Source: Treponema sp. (GTDB lineage: Bacteria; Spirochaetota; Spirochaetia; Treponematales; Treponemataceae). From it: DNA of 48,935 nt. This document shows positions 16,616 through 24,721 of the stretch, piece after piece (the stretch's first letter is position 1; every line of letters starts with the position of its first letter). The stretch is from the NCBI GenBank assembly GCA_016283615.1, contig JAEENG010000020.1, forward strand, positions 1 to 48,935. Direction: 5' to 3'. The notes below the pieces were generated by a model. It was not told the origin of the DNA. It did no database searches and worked only from the letters and a program-made list of their open reading frames with translations. The position numbers and the translations under genes are program-made.

Positions 16616-19342
16616 TTATTTTAATGTTTCGATATAACCTGTAAGTTTTTCGATACGGCGTTTGATTGCCGCAAGGTTATCCCGTTCTGCCTGAACCACT
16701 TCTGCAGGAGCAAACTGAGCAAACTTTCCGGCAAGCTTACCTTCGAGTTTTTCAGCATCCTTCTTTTCTTTTTCAAGATCCTTTGTAAAGTGGAGCATCA
16801 GGGTATTTGTATCCAGGTTTTCATCCATGAGGATGAATGCTTCGTAACCAGTTCCTACAGTTCCGATTGATTTTGCAGGTTTAGCGTCTACAAATTCAAT
16901 ATTTGCAAGTCCCGCAAGCAGCTGAATCATTTCAATCTTTTCGCGGCAAACTTCTGCATCACTGCCCTTTTCAATCAAAAGTGCAACATTAATCTTGAAT
17001 GCAGGGTCAATGCCGCACTCGTTGCGCAGTCCGCGGATGTTTCTGATTAAATCCTGCAGTGTATCAAATCTGCGGGTAATGTTTTCATCATCGCGAGCAG
17101 CATCATATTCAGGATATGGTGCAGTGATAAGCATGTCTTTGTAAAGGCTGTTTGAAAGCACTTTCTGAGCGCCTGCCTTGCTGCGGTTTACGATGATTTC
17201 TGCAAGAGGAAGCTTTCCGTAGATTTCTTCCGTTACGAACGGAATGAACGGATGAAGCAGTCTAAGGGATTCTTCCAGAACGTTGAGCAATACGCTTACC
17301 TGGCGGTCTTTTTCGTGGTCGTCACCGTGTTTGAAAGAAAGTTTTGTAGCTTCAACATACCAGTCACAGAATTTATTCCAGAAGAACTCGTATACGGCAC
17401 TTGCTGCATCGTTGTAACGGTATCCGTCAAGGGCGGCACGTGCGTCCAGGGCAGCGTGATTCAATTCTGTGTAAATCCAGCGGTCAAGTTCTGTCAGTTC
17501 ATCATCCTTTACAGGAATCAGGTTGCGGTCTTCAAGATTACCGAGGATGTATCGGCTTGCATTCCATACTTTGTTACAGAACTTGGAGCCCATCTTGAAT
17601 GAGTCGTTGTCAATCAGAATATCCTGGCCCTGTGCACACAGGAATGAAAGTGTAAATTTAAGGGCATCGGCTCCGTACTGTTCAATAATTTCCAGCGGGT
17701 CAAGACCGTTGCCGAGAGATTTACTCATCTTGCGGCCCTGCTTGTCGCGAACCAGTCCGTGGATATAAATATCGTGGAACGGAGACTTGCCTGTAAATTC
17801 AAGGCCGGCCATAATCATGCGGCTAACCCAGAAGAAGATGATATCGTAAGCAGTTACGAGAGCTGTTGTCGGATAGAAATTTTCAAGGTCGACAGTTTTT
17901 TCCGGCCAGCCCAGGGTACTGAACGGCCAGAGCCATGAAGAGAACCATGTATCAAGAACATCAGGATCCTGTTTTAACTGGTCTGCACCTGCGCCGCACT
18001 TTGGACAGCATGTCGGGTCTTCGCGGCTTACGATTGTTTCGCCGCATTTCTGGCAGTACCATGCAGGAATTCTGTGTCCCCACCAGATCTGGCGGCTGAT
18101 ACACCAGTCACGGATGTTTTCCATCCAGTGTGTGTATGTGTTTTCCCACTTGCGGGGATAGAATACGATTTCTCCGTCGCGCCATGCCTTGAGGGCTTTT
18201 TCGGCCAGCGGCTTCATTTTTACGAACCACTGATATGACAGATATGGTTCAACAACGGTCTTACAGCGGTAACAGTGGCCTACTGAGTGGGTCATTTTTT
18301 CTTCGCCCTTAAAAAGACCTGCTTCTGTTAAATCTTCAATTACCAGTTTGCGTGCCTGTTCGCATTTGAGGCCGCGGTATTTTTCCGGTACGTTTTCGTT
18401 TAAAGTTCCGTCCGGATTGAGAAGGTTGATGATTTCCAGGTTGTGTCGTTTACCAACTTCCCAGTCGTTAGGGTCGTGAGCCGGTGTAATTTTTACCATA
18501 CCGGTTCCAAACTCTTTATCAACATAACTGTCTGCAATAATCGGGATTTCTTTTCCTGTAATCGGAAGTTTTACTTTTTTGCCTACAAGATTCTTGTAGC
18601 GTTCATCCTCCGGGTTAACTGCAACTGCAGTATCACCAAAGAATGTTTCCGGACGGGTTGTTGCAACTTCGATTTTTCCGCTTCCGTCAGCGTATTCGTA
18701 GTAAAGGTGGTACATTGCACCTGCTGTGTCGATGTGGTCAACTTCATCATCTGCAAGGGCAGTTCCGCAGCGTGGACACCAGTTTACCAGGTACTGTCCC
18801 TTGTACATAAGTCCGCGTTCGTAGAGTGTAACGAATACATCACGAACTGCCTTTGAAAGACCTTCGTCATAAGTAAAGCGTTCCCGGGTCCAGTCTACTG
18901 AGTTACCGAGTTTTTTCTGCTGTTTTACGATAATGTCGTGATGCTGGTGAGTTACATCCCATGTGCGTTCGATGAACTTTTCGCGGCCGATGTCGTTACG
19001 TGTTTTACCTTCTTTTTTGAGGGCTTTTTCTACAACGTTCTGAGTTGCGATTCCGGCATGGTCTGTTCCAGGAATCCACAATGTATTGTCGCCCTTCATG
19101 CGGTGGTAACGAACTACAACGTCCTGCAAAGTATTGTTGAGACCGTGTCCCATGTGCAGAACGCCTGTTACGTTAGGCGGCGGAATTACAACTGTATATT
19201 TGATATTAGAAGTTTTCTGGCTGTGAACAGGACTTTCTTTGTCGCTGGCCGGTCTAAAATAGCCTTTATCTGTCCATTCTTTATAGATTCTGTCTTCAAA
19301 ATCTTTAGGATTATAAGCTTTTTCCAATTCAATCGCGTGCAT
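16616..19342 (-). CDS. valS: Valyl-tRNA synthetase
   Basis: A 908-residue class I aminoacyl-tRNA synthetase that charges tRNA-Val. The HIGH motif appears as HMGH in PPNVTGVLHMGHGLN, and KMSKS in RKMSKSLGNG. Between them is the CP1 editing domain, including TTRPETFFGDTAV. A zinc-type WCPRCGTALADDEV and a second cluster YCQKCGE...CCPKCG are seen. The C-terminal coiled-coil arm (about 840-908) is present. The start is ATG 19342, with GAGGAT about five bases upstream; longer readings to 19462 pass through the promoter. It heads a minus-strand run with the HD hydrolase and acyl-CoA synthetase genes. The cytoplasmic enzyme is of full family length. Confidence 0.98.
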   Translation of the reverse strand: MHAIELEKAYNPKDFEDRIYKEWTDKGYFRPASDKESPVHSQKTSNIKYTVVIPPPNVTGVLHMGHGLNNTLQDVVVRYHRMKGDNTLWIPGTDHAGIATQNVVEKALKKEGKTRNDIGREKFIERTWDVTHQHHDIIVKQQKKLGNSVDWTRERFTYDEGLSKAVRDVFVTLYERGLMYKGQYLVNWCPRCGTALADDEVDHIDTAGAMYHLYYEYADGSGKIEVATTRPETFFGDTAVAVNPEDERYKNLVGKKVKLPITGKEIPIIADSYVDKEFGTGMVKITPAHDPNDWEVGKRHNLEIINLLNPDGTLNENVPEKYRGLKCEQARKLVIEDLTEAGLFKGEEKMTHSVGHCYRCKTVVEPYLSYQWFVKMKPLAEKALKAWRDGEIVFYPRKWENTYTHWMENIRDWCISRQIWWGHRIPAWYCQKCGETIVSREDPTCCPKCGAGADQLKQDPDVLDTWFSSWLWPFSTLGWPEKTVDLENFYPTTALVTAYDIIFFWVSRMIMAGLEFTGKSPFHDIYIHGLVRDKQGRKMSKSLGNGLDPLEIIEQYGADALKFTLSFLCAQGQDILIDNDSFKMGSKFCNKVWNASRYILGNLEDRNLIPVKDDELTELDRWIYTELNHAALDARAALDGYRYNDAASAVYEFFWNKFCDWYVEATKLSFKHGDDHEKDRQVSVLLNVLEESLRLLHPFIPFVTEEIYGKLPLAEIIVNRSKAGAQKVLSNSLYKDMLITAPYPEYDAARDDENITRRFDTLQDLIRNIRGLRNECGIDPAFKINVALLIEKGSDAEVCREKIEMIQLLAGLANIEFVDAKPAKSIGTVGTGYEAFILMDENLDTNTLMLHFTKDLEKEKKDAEKLEGKLAGKFAQFAPAEVVQAERDNLAAIKRRIEKLTGYIETLK

Positions 19343-19378
19343 CGGTATCCTCAAAATTAAATCGATATATAGATGTAG

Positions 19379-19407
19379 ATTATAGTGAATTGAATGGCCT
19401 TGTTCAA
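19379..19407 (-). promoter_or_regulatory. Promoter of valS
   Basis: On the minus strand: TTGAAC at 19407-19402, a 17-base spacer, and a perfect TATAAT at 19384-19379. The expected start lies about 30 bases before the valS ATG, leaving a short leader with a normal Shine-Dalgarno. Confidence 0.75.
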
Positions 19408-19447
19408 TAAAGAGGGAATTTTTGACCCGGATGAAATAATGAAAGAT

Positions 19448-19497
19448 AAAAAAAAGCCGCACAAAAACTCCCCGGACTTGGACAGTTTCCGTGCGGC
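19448..19497 (-). terminator. Terminator of the hydrogenase operon
   Basis: On the minus strand GCCGCAC (19497-19491) pairs with GTGCGGC (19462-19456), extended inward by AAACT/AGTTT pairing. Eight T residues follow (19455-19448). It lies just after the stop of the hydrogenase large subunit gene. Confidence 0.88.
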
Positions 19498-19518
19498 CGT
19501 ACTGAATTCTAATTTTGC

Positions 19519-21267
19519 CTAGTACTGATACAGTTCCCGCTCTTCGTATGAAGTGTGCAGGTACTTTTCGCTCTTTTCACCCAGCGGAGCTCCAAGATAA
19601 TCCTTGTAAATCTTAATGATTTCAGGATTATTGTGGCTCTGACGGATTACACATCTTTCATCGTCGGTGTACAAGGCGTCTGAACGGACTTTACGGAGCT
19701 CGTCTGTAATTCCGTATGGCTGTCCGCCGCCGGCAATACAACCACCGCGGCAGGCCATAACTTCGATAAAGTGCCATGTCGGTTCCTTTCCTTCGGCAAG
19801 GTCCTTACGAACCTGTTCAACAACCTGGTCCACGTACTTAATCTGGTGAACTACAGCCACGCGTACCTTTGTTCCGTTGATGTCGACTTCGCTGGACTTA
19901 ACGTTTTCAAGACCGCGCACAGGTTTGTATTCAACCGGTCCAAGTTCTTTTTTGGTAAGAACAAAGTAAGCGGTTCTTAAAGCGGCTTCCATTACACCGC
20001 CTGTAGCTCCGAAGATTGTTCCGGCACCTGTGTAATCGCCCAGGAGGCTGTCACACTTGCCTTCCGGAAGGTTTTCAAAGTCTATTCCTGCTTCGCGGAT
20101 GAGCATTGCCAGTTCGCGGGTTGTGAGGACCATATCATTGTCCTGAGCCCCGGAAGAAGCCATCGTCTTGTTTCGTTTGCTCTCCCAGAGTTTTGCGGTA
20201 CACGGCATAATCGAAACGTTAAAGATTTCTGACGGCTTGAGCCCCATTTTTTCTGCAAAGTAAGTCTTTGTCATTGCGCCCTGCATCTGCTGCGGAGACT
20301 TTGCAGTAGAAAGGTGCGGCAGCATGTCGTGGTATTTCTTTTCGCAGTAATCTACCCAGCCAGGACAGCAGCTTGTAAACATCGGGATTTTTCCGCCCTT
20401 TGTAATGCGTTCAATTAATTCGTTGCCCTCTTCCATGATTGTAAGGTCGGCAGCAAAGTTTGTATCAAACACATACTTGAATCCAAGTTCGCGGAGGGCA
20501 CTGTAAATCTTACCTGTGGTAAGTTCGCCCTTTTTCATGCCGAATTCTTCGCCCAGCGCTGCACGAACTGACGGTGCAATGGCAGCAACACTTGTGTATT
20601 TAGGGTTATCCAGGCGTTCAAAAATGCCTTTGACAGGATTGCGGAATGTAATTGCTTCTACCGGACAGTGAACTGCACACTGACCGCATCTGATACACGG
20701 ACTGTGGGCAAGGTCAACTCCGCCTACAGGGCCGATGATTGTCTTGTCGCCGCGGCCATTGTATTCAAGGGCAAACACGCCCTGCATTTCCTGGCAGGCA
20801 GTAACACAGCGTCCGCAGTTGATGCACTTTTCCCGGTTGAGGACGATTTCAGCGTAGCTGTCGTCAACCGGCTGGCTTCTGTCGATTTTTGGAAAACCCG
20901 CACGGCGCAGCCCGAGGGCGCCTGCAAGTTCCTGGAGTTCGCAGTTGTGGTTCCGTGAACACTGGAGACAGTCGCTGGGATGGGAACTGAGTATAAGTTC
21001 AAGAACTGTACGTCGTGCCTTAATCAGCTCTGCGTCCGTAGTTATGATGTTCATACCTTCGGTACACTCTGTGGAACAGGCACGGATCATTTTTGCTCCC
21101 CGCGGACCGATGCTTTTTACGGCACAGATACCGCAGCTGCCCCACGGCTTTAAGTCGTCACAGTGACAGAGTGAAGGTATTTTGATTCCAACCTGTCGTG
21201 CGGCCGTGATAATTGTGGTTCCCTCGGGAACGCTGACCGGTTTATTGTTTATTGTCAAATTAATCAT
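19519..21267 (-). CDS. hydA: [FeFe] hydrogenase catalytic subunit of a trimeric bifurcating enzyme
   Basis: A 582-residue cytoplasmic subunit. N-terminal [2Fe-2S] ferredoxin domain (LCHCDDLKPWGSCGIC), His-Cys cluster segment (SSHPSDCLQCSRNHNC), two [4Fe-4S] motifs (CINCGRCVTAC, CIRCGQCAVHC), then the H-cluster domain with TSCCPGW, MPCTAKLWE (fits MPCxxKxxE) and EVMACRGGCIAGGGQP, followed by the small-subunit-like tail. All ligands are intact. With HydB and HydC encoded just upstream it should form an NAD(H)- and ferredoxin-linked enzyme that makes or uses H2. Family members of this layout are electron-bifurcating. It is the last gene of the operon, 27 bases after hydB. The maturases HydE, HydF and HydG are not in this window. 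Confidence 0.95.
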   Translation of the reverse strand: MINLTINNKPVSVPEGTTIITAARQVGIKIPSLCHCDDLKPWGSCGICAVKSIGPRGAKMIRACSTECTEGMNIITTDAELIKARRTVLELILSSHPSDCLQCSRNHNCELQELAGALGLRRAGFPKIDRSQPVDDSYAEIVLNREKCINCGRCVTACQEMQGVFALEYNGRGDKTIIGPVGGVDLAHSPCIRCGQCAVHCPVEAITFRNPVKGIFERLDNPKYTSVAAIAPSVRAALGEEFGMKKGELTTGKIYSALRELGFKYVFDTNFAADLTIMEEGNELIERITKGGKIPMFTSCCPGWVDYCEKKYHDMLPHLSTAKSPQQMQGAMTKTYFAEKMGLKPSEIFNVSIMPCTAKLWESKRNKTMASSGAQDNDMVLTTRELAMLIREAGIDFENLPEGKCDSLLGDYTGAGTIFGATGGVMEAALRTAYFVLTKKELGPVEYKPVRGLENVKSSEVDINGTKVRVAVVHQIKYVDQVVEQVRKDLAEGKEPTWHFIEVMACRGGCIAGGGQPYGITDELRKVRSDALYTDDERCVIRQSHNNPEIIKIYKDYLGAPLGEKSEKYLHTSYEERELYQY

Positions 21268-21294
21268 GATTCACCTCGTTATCCAAAAGAAAAA

Positions 21295-23190
21295 TTACGC
21301 CTTAACAATTGCGTGGAATTTACAGTTGGCTTCACAGGTTCCACACTTAACACACTTGTTCTGGTCAATAACCTTCCATGCAAGTTTCTTTCCTTCCTTG
21401 ATTTCGTTCCAAGGGTTATTGGAAATTGCTCCTGCAGGACATCCTTTCTGGCACATTCCGCAGCCTATACACTTTTCTTCATCAATGTTGAATGAAACAA
21501 GACTGCGGCATTTGTGTGCAGCACATTTCTTTTCCTGAATATGTTCAAGATATTCATGATTGAATTTTTTAATCGTTGAAAGCGTCGGGTTTGGTGCAGA
21601 CTGCCCGAGAGCACAGAGCGCACTGTTCTTCATTGCCTTACCGATATCTTCCAGCATCTGAAGGTCACGCATTGTACCGCGGCCACTGGTAATTTTTTCC
21701 AGCGTATTGAGCATCTGGCGCGTACCGATTCGGCACGGTGCACACTTACCGCAGCTTTCATCCACACAGAACTTCATGTAGAATTTTGCAATGTCGACAA
21801 CACAGTCGTCTTCGTCCATTACAATCATACCGCCCGAACCCATCATTGAGCCGAGCTTAACGAGAGAGCCGAAGTCAATCGGAGTATCAAGCTCGTCCTC
21901 GCAGATAATACCGCCGGAAGGACCACCTGTCTGAACCCCCTTGAACTTTTTACCGCCCTTGATTCCGCCGCCCACATCAAAAATGATTTCCCGCAGCGTA
22001 GTTCCCATTGGAACTTCAACGAGTCCCGAGTTGTTGATTTTTCCGGTAAGGGCAAAAACCTTTGTACCCCGGGAGTCTTCATCACCGATTGTGTTGAACC
22101 AGTCGGATCCCTTGTAAATAATCTGAGCGATGTTTGCCCATGTTTCTACGTTATTGATTACTGTAGGCTTGCCCCACAAACCGCTCTGAGCCGGGAACGG
22201 AGGTTTTGGAGTCGGCATGCCGCGCTTTCCTTCGATTGAACGCAGGAGGGCTGTTTCTTCACCACAGACAAAGGCTCCGGCGCCGAGACGGATTTCGATG
22301 TCAAAATCAAAACCGCTGCCCAGGATGTTTTTACCGAGAAGACCGGCTTTTTTAGCCTGATCAATTGCAACTTCAAGGCGGTGAACTGCAAGAGGATACT
22401 CGGCGCGGATGTAGATGTAACCCGCATTTGCACCGATTGCCCGTCCACAGATTGCCATTGCTTCGAGGATTGCGTTAGGGTCACCTTCGATTGTTGAACG
22501 GTCCATGTAGGCACCTGGGTCACCTTCGTCGGCGTTACATACAACGTACTTTTCAGGACCAGGTGCATTAAAGCCCGCTTCCCATTTTAAGCCCGTCGGG
22601 AATCCTGCACCACCGCGTCCGCGCAAACCTGATTTTTTGATTTCATCGATAATGTCTTTTGGCTGCATCTCAAAAAGGGCTTTTTCGAGGGCGAGGTACC
22701 CGTCCATACCGATGTATTCGTTGATATCTTCAGGATTGATGACGCCACAGTTACGCAGAACGATACGGAGCTGTTTTTTATAGAATGGAATCGATTCAGT
22801 TCCGTCAGGATTTTTTTCGATTTCATCATAAAGAAGGCGTTCAACTTCTTTTCCGCCGATCAAGTGTTCGTTTACAATATCTTTTACGTCTTCAGGCTTT
22901 ACGTGAACATAAAAAGAGTTTTCGGGCATTACCTTTACGATAGGGCCCTTTTCACAAAAGCCGAAACAACCGGTACTGATAATGTTTACACGGTCAGTCA
23001 GTTTTGCTTCGGCAATGAGTTTTTCAAATTCATCACGGATTGCGTCTGAGTTGCTTGATTTACACGCAGTACCGCCGCAAAGCAAAACTGTTTTTTTATC
23101 GGTTTTTAAGTTTTTAAAATCCTCCGGTTTCCGGATAGCCAGAAGTTCTTTATATTTTGAATTTATTGAATGTAATTCGTCTCTTGTCAT
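21295..23190 (-). CDS. hydB: NADH-binding/FMN subunit of trimeric hydrogenase (NuoF-like)
   Basis: A 631-residue diaphorase subunit. The N-terminal thioredoxin-like [2Fe-2S] domain shows C38-x4-C43 and later GCFGFC. The NuoF core follows with the FMN/NADH motifs GRGGAGFPTGLKW and NADEGDPGAYMDR. The [4Fe-4S] cluster motif is ESCGKCAPCRIG. The C-terminus adds a two-cluster ferredoxin domain (CIGCGMCQKGC, CVKCGTCEANC). This length and domain order is that of HydB/HndC proteins and not of respiratory NuoF. It is predicted to pass electrons between NAD(H) and the H-cluster subunit. It lies 11 bases after hydC and 27 before hydA, in one operon. Confidence 0.95.
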   Translation of the reverse strand: MTRDELHSINSKYKELLAIRKPEDFKNLKTDKKTVLLCGGTACKSSNSDAIRDEFEKLIAEAKLTDRVNIISTGCFGFCEKGPIVKVMPENSFYVHVKPEDVKDIVNEHLIGGKEVERLLYDEIEKNPDGTESIPFYKKQLRIVLRNCGVINPEDINEYIGMDGYLALEKALFEMQPKDIIDEIKKSGLRGRGGAGFPTGLKWEAGFNAPGPEKYVVCNADEGDPGAYMDRSTIEGDPNAILEAMAICGRAIGANAGYIYIRAEYPLAVHRLEVAIDQAKKAGLLGKNILGSGFDFDIEIRLGAGAFVCGEETALLRSIEGKRGMPTPKPPFPAQSGLWGKPTVINNVETWANIAQIIYKGSDWFNTIGDEDSRGTKVFALTGKINNSGLVEVPMGTTLREIIFDVGGGIKGGKKFKGVQTGGPSGGIICEDELDTPIDFGSLVKLGSMMGSGGMIVMDEDDCVVDIAKFYMKFCVDESCGKCAPCRIGTRQMLNTLEKITSGRGTMRDLQMLEDIGKAMKNSALCALGQSAPNPTLSTIKKFNHEYLEHIQEKKCAAHKCRSLVSFNIDEEKCIGCGMCQKGCPAGAISNNPWNEIKEGKKLAWKVIDQNKCVKCGTCEANCKFHAIVKA

Positions 23191-23201
23191 GTCTGTGCTC
23201 C

Positions 23202-23678
23202 TTACTTCTGGTACTTAGCTAGAATTTGAGGAATCTGTTCTTTTACAACGCGGCCGTAAACTTCGCCGTTGATTGAAATAACAGGTGCCATACCGCAGCA
23301 ACCGATACAGCGTACAGATTCAACAGAAAACTGTCCGTCTGATGTTAAGATATCATCTGCCTTTAAATTTAAAATTCGATGGATTTCGTCCAGAAGTTCC
23401 TGACCGCCTTTGAGATAGCAGGCTGTACCGAGACAAACAGTAATCTGATTGCGTCCCGGAGGTGTTGTTCTGAAAAATGAATAGAAAGAAACTACTCCAT
23501 GAATTCGTGCGACAGGGAGACCTGTAAGATTTGCAACTTCCTGAACCGCATCGTTTGAAATGTAACCCATTTCTTCCTGAACACGGTGAAGAATCATAAT
23601 CAGGTTGCCTTTTTTAGACTTCCAATCGTCGATAAACTGGCGCAGTTCCGGTGAAAAAACTGACTTTTTATCTGCCAT
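23202..23678 (-). CDS. hydC: Small [2Fe-2S] subunit of trimeric hydrogenase (NuoE-like)
   Basis: A 158-residue thioredoxin-fold protein that carries one [2Fe-2S] cluster. Ligands are seen as CLGTACYLKG (C-x4-C) and RCIGCCGMAPV. The N-terminal helical part has the family's GVVSFYSFFRTTPPGRN just before the first cysteine. It is the first gene of the hydCBA operon; GAGG stands about nine bases before the ATG. It shares a 178-base intergenic region with the divergent LPP20-like gene; A/T-rich -10 candidates are present there, but no convincing -35 was found for the hydrogenase side. Confidence 0.95.
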   Translation of the reverse strand: MADKKSVFSPELRQFIDDWKSKKGNLIMILHRVQEEMGYISNDAVQEVANLTGLPVARIHGVVSFYSFFRTTPPGRNQITVCLGTACYLKGGQELLDEIHRILNLKADDILTSDGQFSVESVRCIGCCGMAPVISINGEVYGRVVKEQIPQILAKYQK

Positions 23679-23780
23679 AATAATGTACCTCTAAAAAATA
23701 TTTTAACACAGTTTTTAAAATGCAGTTATTTTATTTTAAAAATTATATCTTTTTATATCAGGTCAGAGCGTGTAACAAAT

Positions 23781-23809
23781 TTGAAAGTACAATGTTTATG
23801 TGTTATATT
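23781..23809 (+). promoter_or_regulatory. Promoter of the LPP20-like lipoprotein gene
   Basis: TTGAAA at 23781-23786 (5/6), a 17-base spacer and TATATT at 23804-23809 (5/6). The expected start is near 23816, giving a leader of about 40 bases that ends in a strong GGAGG. Confidence 0.72.
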
Positions 23810-23856
23810 GAATTTGAATTCGCGCCGGCGGAGGTGCGGACTTACTGGAGGAAAAA

Positions 23857-24420
23857 ATGAAAAAAATAATCGCAGCAGTTTGCGCAATCAGCGCTGTTTT
23901 ACTTCTTGCATCTTGTGGTTCAACAAAAACAACAGCAGCCACTCAGGCAGAAGAATTGAACCTTCCGGCATGGGTTCTCGAAGGTAAACGCGACAATACA
24001 GGTATTTATGCAGTAGGCGCCGGAAAACTTTCCAACCTTACAAATTCGCTCAAAATGGCCAAAGCACAGGCCCGTGTTGAACTTGCAACAACCGTAAAGG
24101 CAAATGTTCAGGCTGTAACACAGACTCTCGTTGACGACCAGGGAGCCACAGGCGACAGACAGGACCTGGAAGCACTCACAGAAAACGCACTCATCCGCGT
24201 TGACACAATTCTCCAGGGCTCAGAACAGGTTGACCAGTACATCGCAAAGGACGAAACAGTTTATGTTCTGATGTACCTTCCATACAGCACAATGGTCACT
24301 GAGCTGAATAAAAATCTTGAAGAAACAAACAAGAAATTCAACCGCACATCTTCTGCCGCATACACAGAGCAGAAAATGGCAGAAGCATACGAAAAATACT
24401 TCTCGCAGAATAAAAATTAA
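23857..24420 (+). CDS. LPP20-family lipoprotein
   Basis: A 187-residue lipoprotein with signal peptide ending LLLASC (Cys20). The mature part begins after a short Thr/Ala tether and holds the LPP20-type fold: LPAWVLEG, GIYAVGAGKLSN, then a long helix in which KMAKAQARVELA resembles the family signature. The last 30 residues are charged and helical. Family members are outer-membrane or surface lipoproteins in Helicobacter and spirochaetes, with no known enzymatic activity. A strong GGAGG seven bases before the ATG and a good promoter suggest high expression. It is monocistronic, with the palindromic element 24432-24664 after it, and its role is unknown. Confidence 0.85.
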   Translation: MKKIIAAVCAISAVLLLASCGSTKTTAATQAEELNLPAWVLEGKRDNTGIYAVGAGKLSNLTNSLKMAKAQARVELATTVKANVQAVTQTLVDDQGATGDRQDLEALTENALIRVDTILQGSEQVDQYIAKDETVYVLMYLPYSTMVTELNKNLEETNKKFNRTSSAAYTEQKMAEAYEKYFSQNKN

Positions 24421-24431
24421 CCCTGCCGCAT

Positions 24432-24664
24432 TTTGACACAGGGGCACACAGCATAAAAAACTTTCTTTTATGAAAGAGTCTCCCGGTCGATTCCGGACTT
24501 TACGAAACCGCTCGATATCTTCGCTACATACAGAGCGGGCCCTGAAACTATTAACGTTTGCCGCTAAAGCGGCAGGCCCGCTCTGAATGTTTTCAAAAGC
24601 CCGGCCTCTCCCTCGCGCCTCTTTCGAATCATTAATTTTTAATCTCTGTGCCCGGTGTGTCAAA
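24432..24664. repeat. Large imperfect palindrome, possible MITE-like element
   Basis: The ends are imperfect inverted copies: TTTGACACA followed by GGGGCACA on the left (24432-24448), and TGTGCCC followed by GGTGTGTCAAA on the right (24648-24664). Further in, both sides share A-rich segments and GAAAGAG in inverted order. The centre is a perfect 11-bp stem, CAGAGCGGGCC (24531-24541) with GGCCCGCTCTG (24575-24585), enclosing an inner TGCCGC/GCGGCA hairpin. No reading frame in it looks real. It fills the gap of about 300 bases between the lipoprotein and pseudokinase-like genes. Confidence 0.6.
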
Positions 24665-24686
24665 GTTGTCCGTAATCAATTTTTCC

Positions 24687-24715
24687 TTGTCATTCCGTTT
24701 TCGTATGTATAAATT
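24687..24715 (+). promoter_or_regulatory. Promoter of 24722 gene, leaderless type
   Basis: TTGTCA (5/6) at 24687-24692, a 17-base spacer, TAAATT (4/6) at 24710-24715, and six bases to the ATG. An overlapping TATAAA at 24708-24713 is an alternative -10 with a 15-base spacer. AGGA touches the ATG and is too close to act as a normal Shine-Dalgarno. Confidence 0.5.
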
Positions 24716-24721
24716 ATAGGA

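Noticed and set aside
18443-19360. Two long frames (137 and 140 residues) opposite valS
   Set aside because: They lie wholly antisense to a certain gene, are rich in Phe/Val/Cys as expected from the complement of its codons, and match no family.
19343-19462. Upstream extension of valS by 40 residues
   Set aside because: The segment is not protein-like for the family and includes the promoter and leader.
24432-24664. Palindrome as a known RNA gene (tmRNA, RNase P, 6S)
   Set aside because: I could not find the conserved motifs of these RNAs; the symmetry suggests a repeat.
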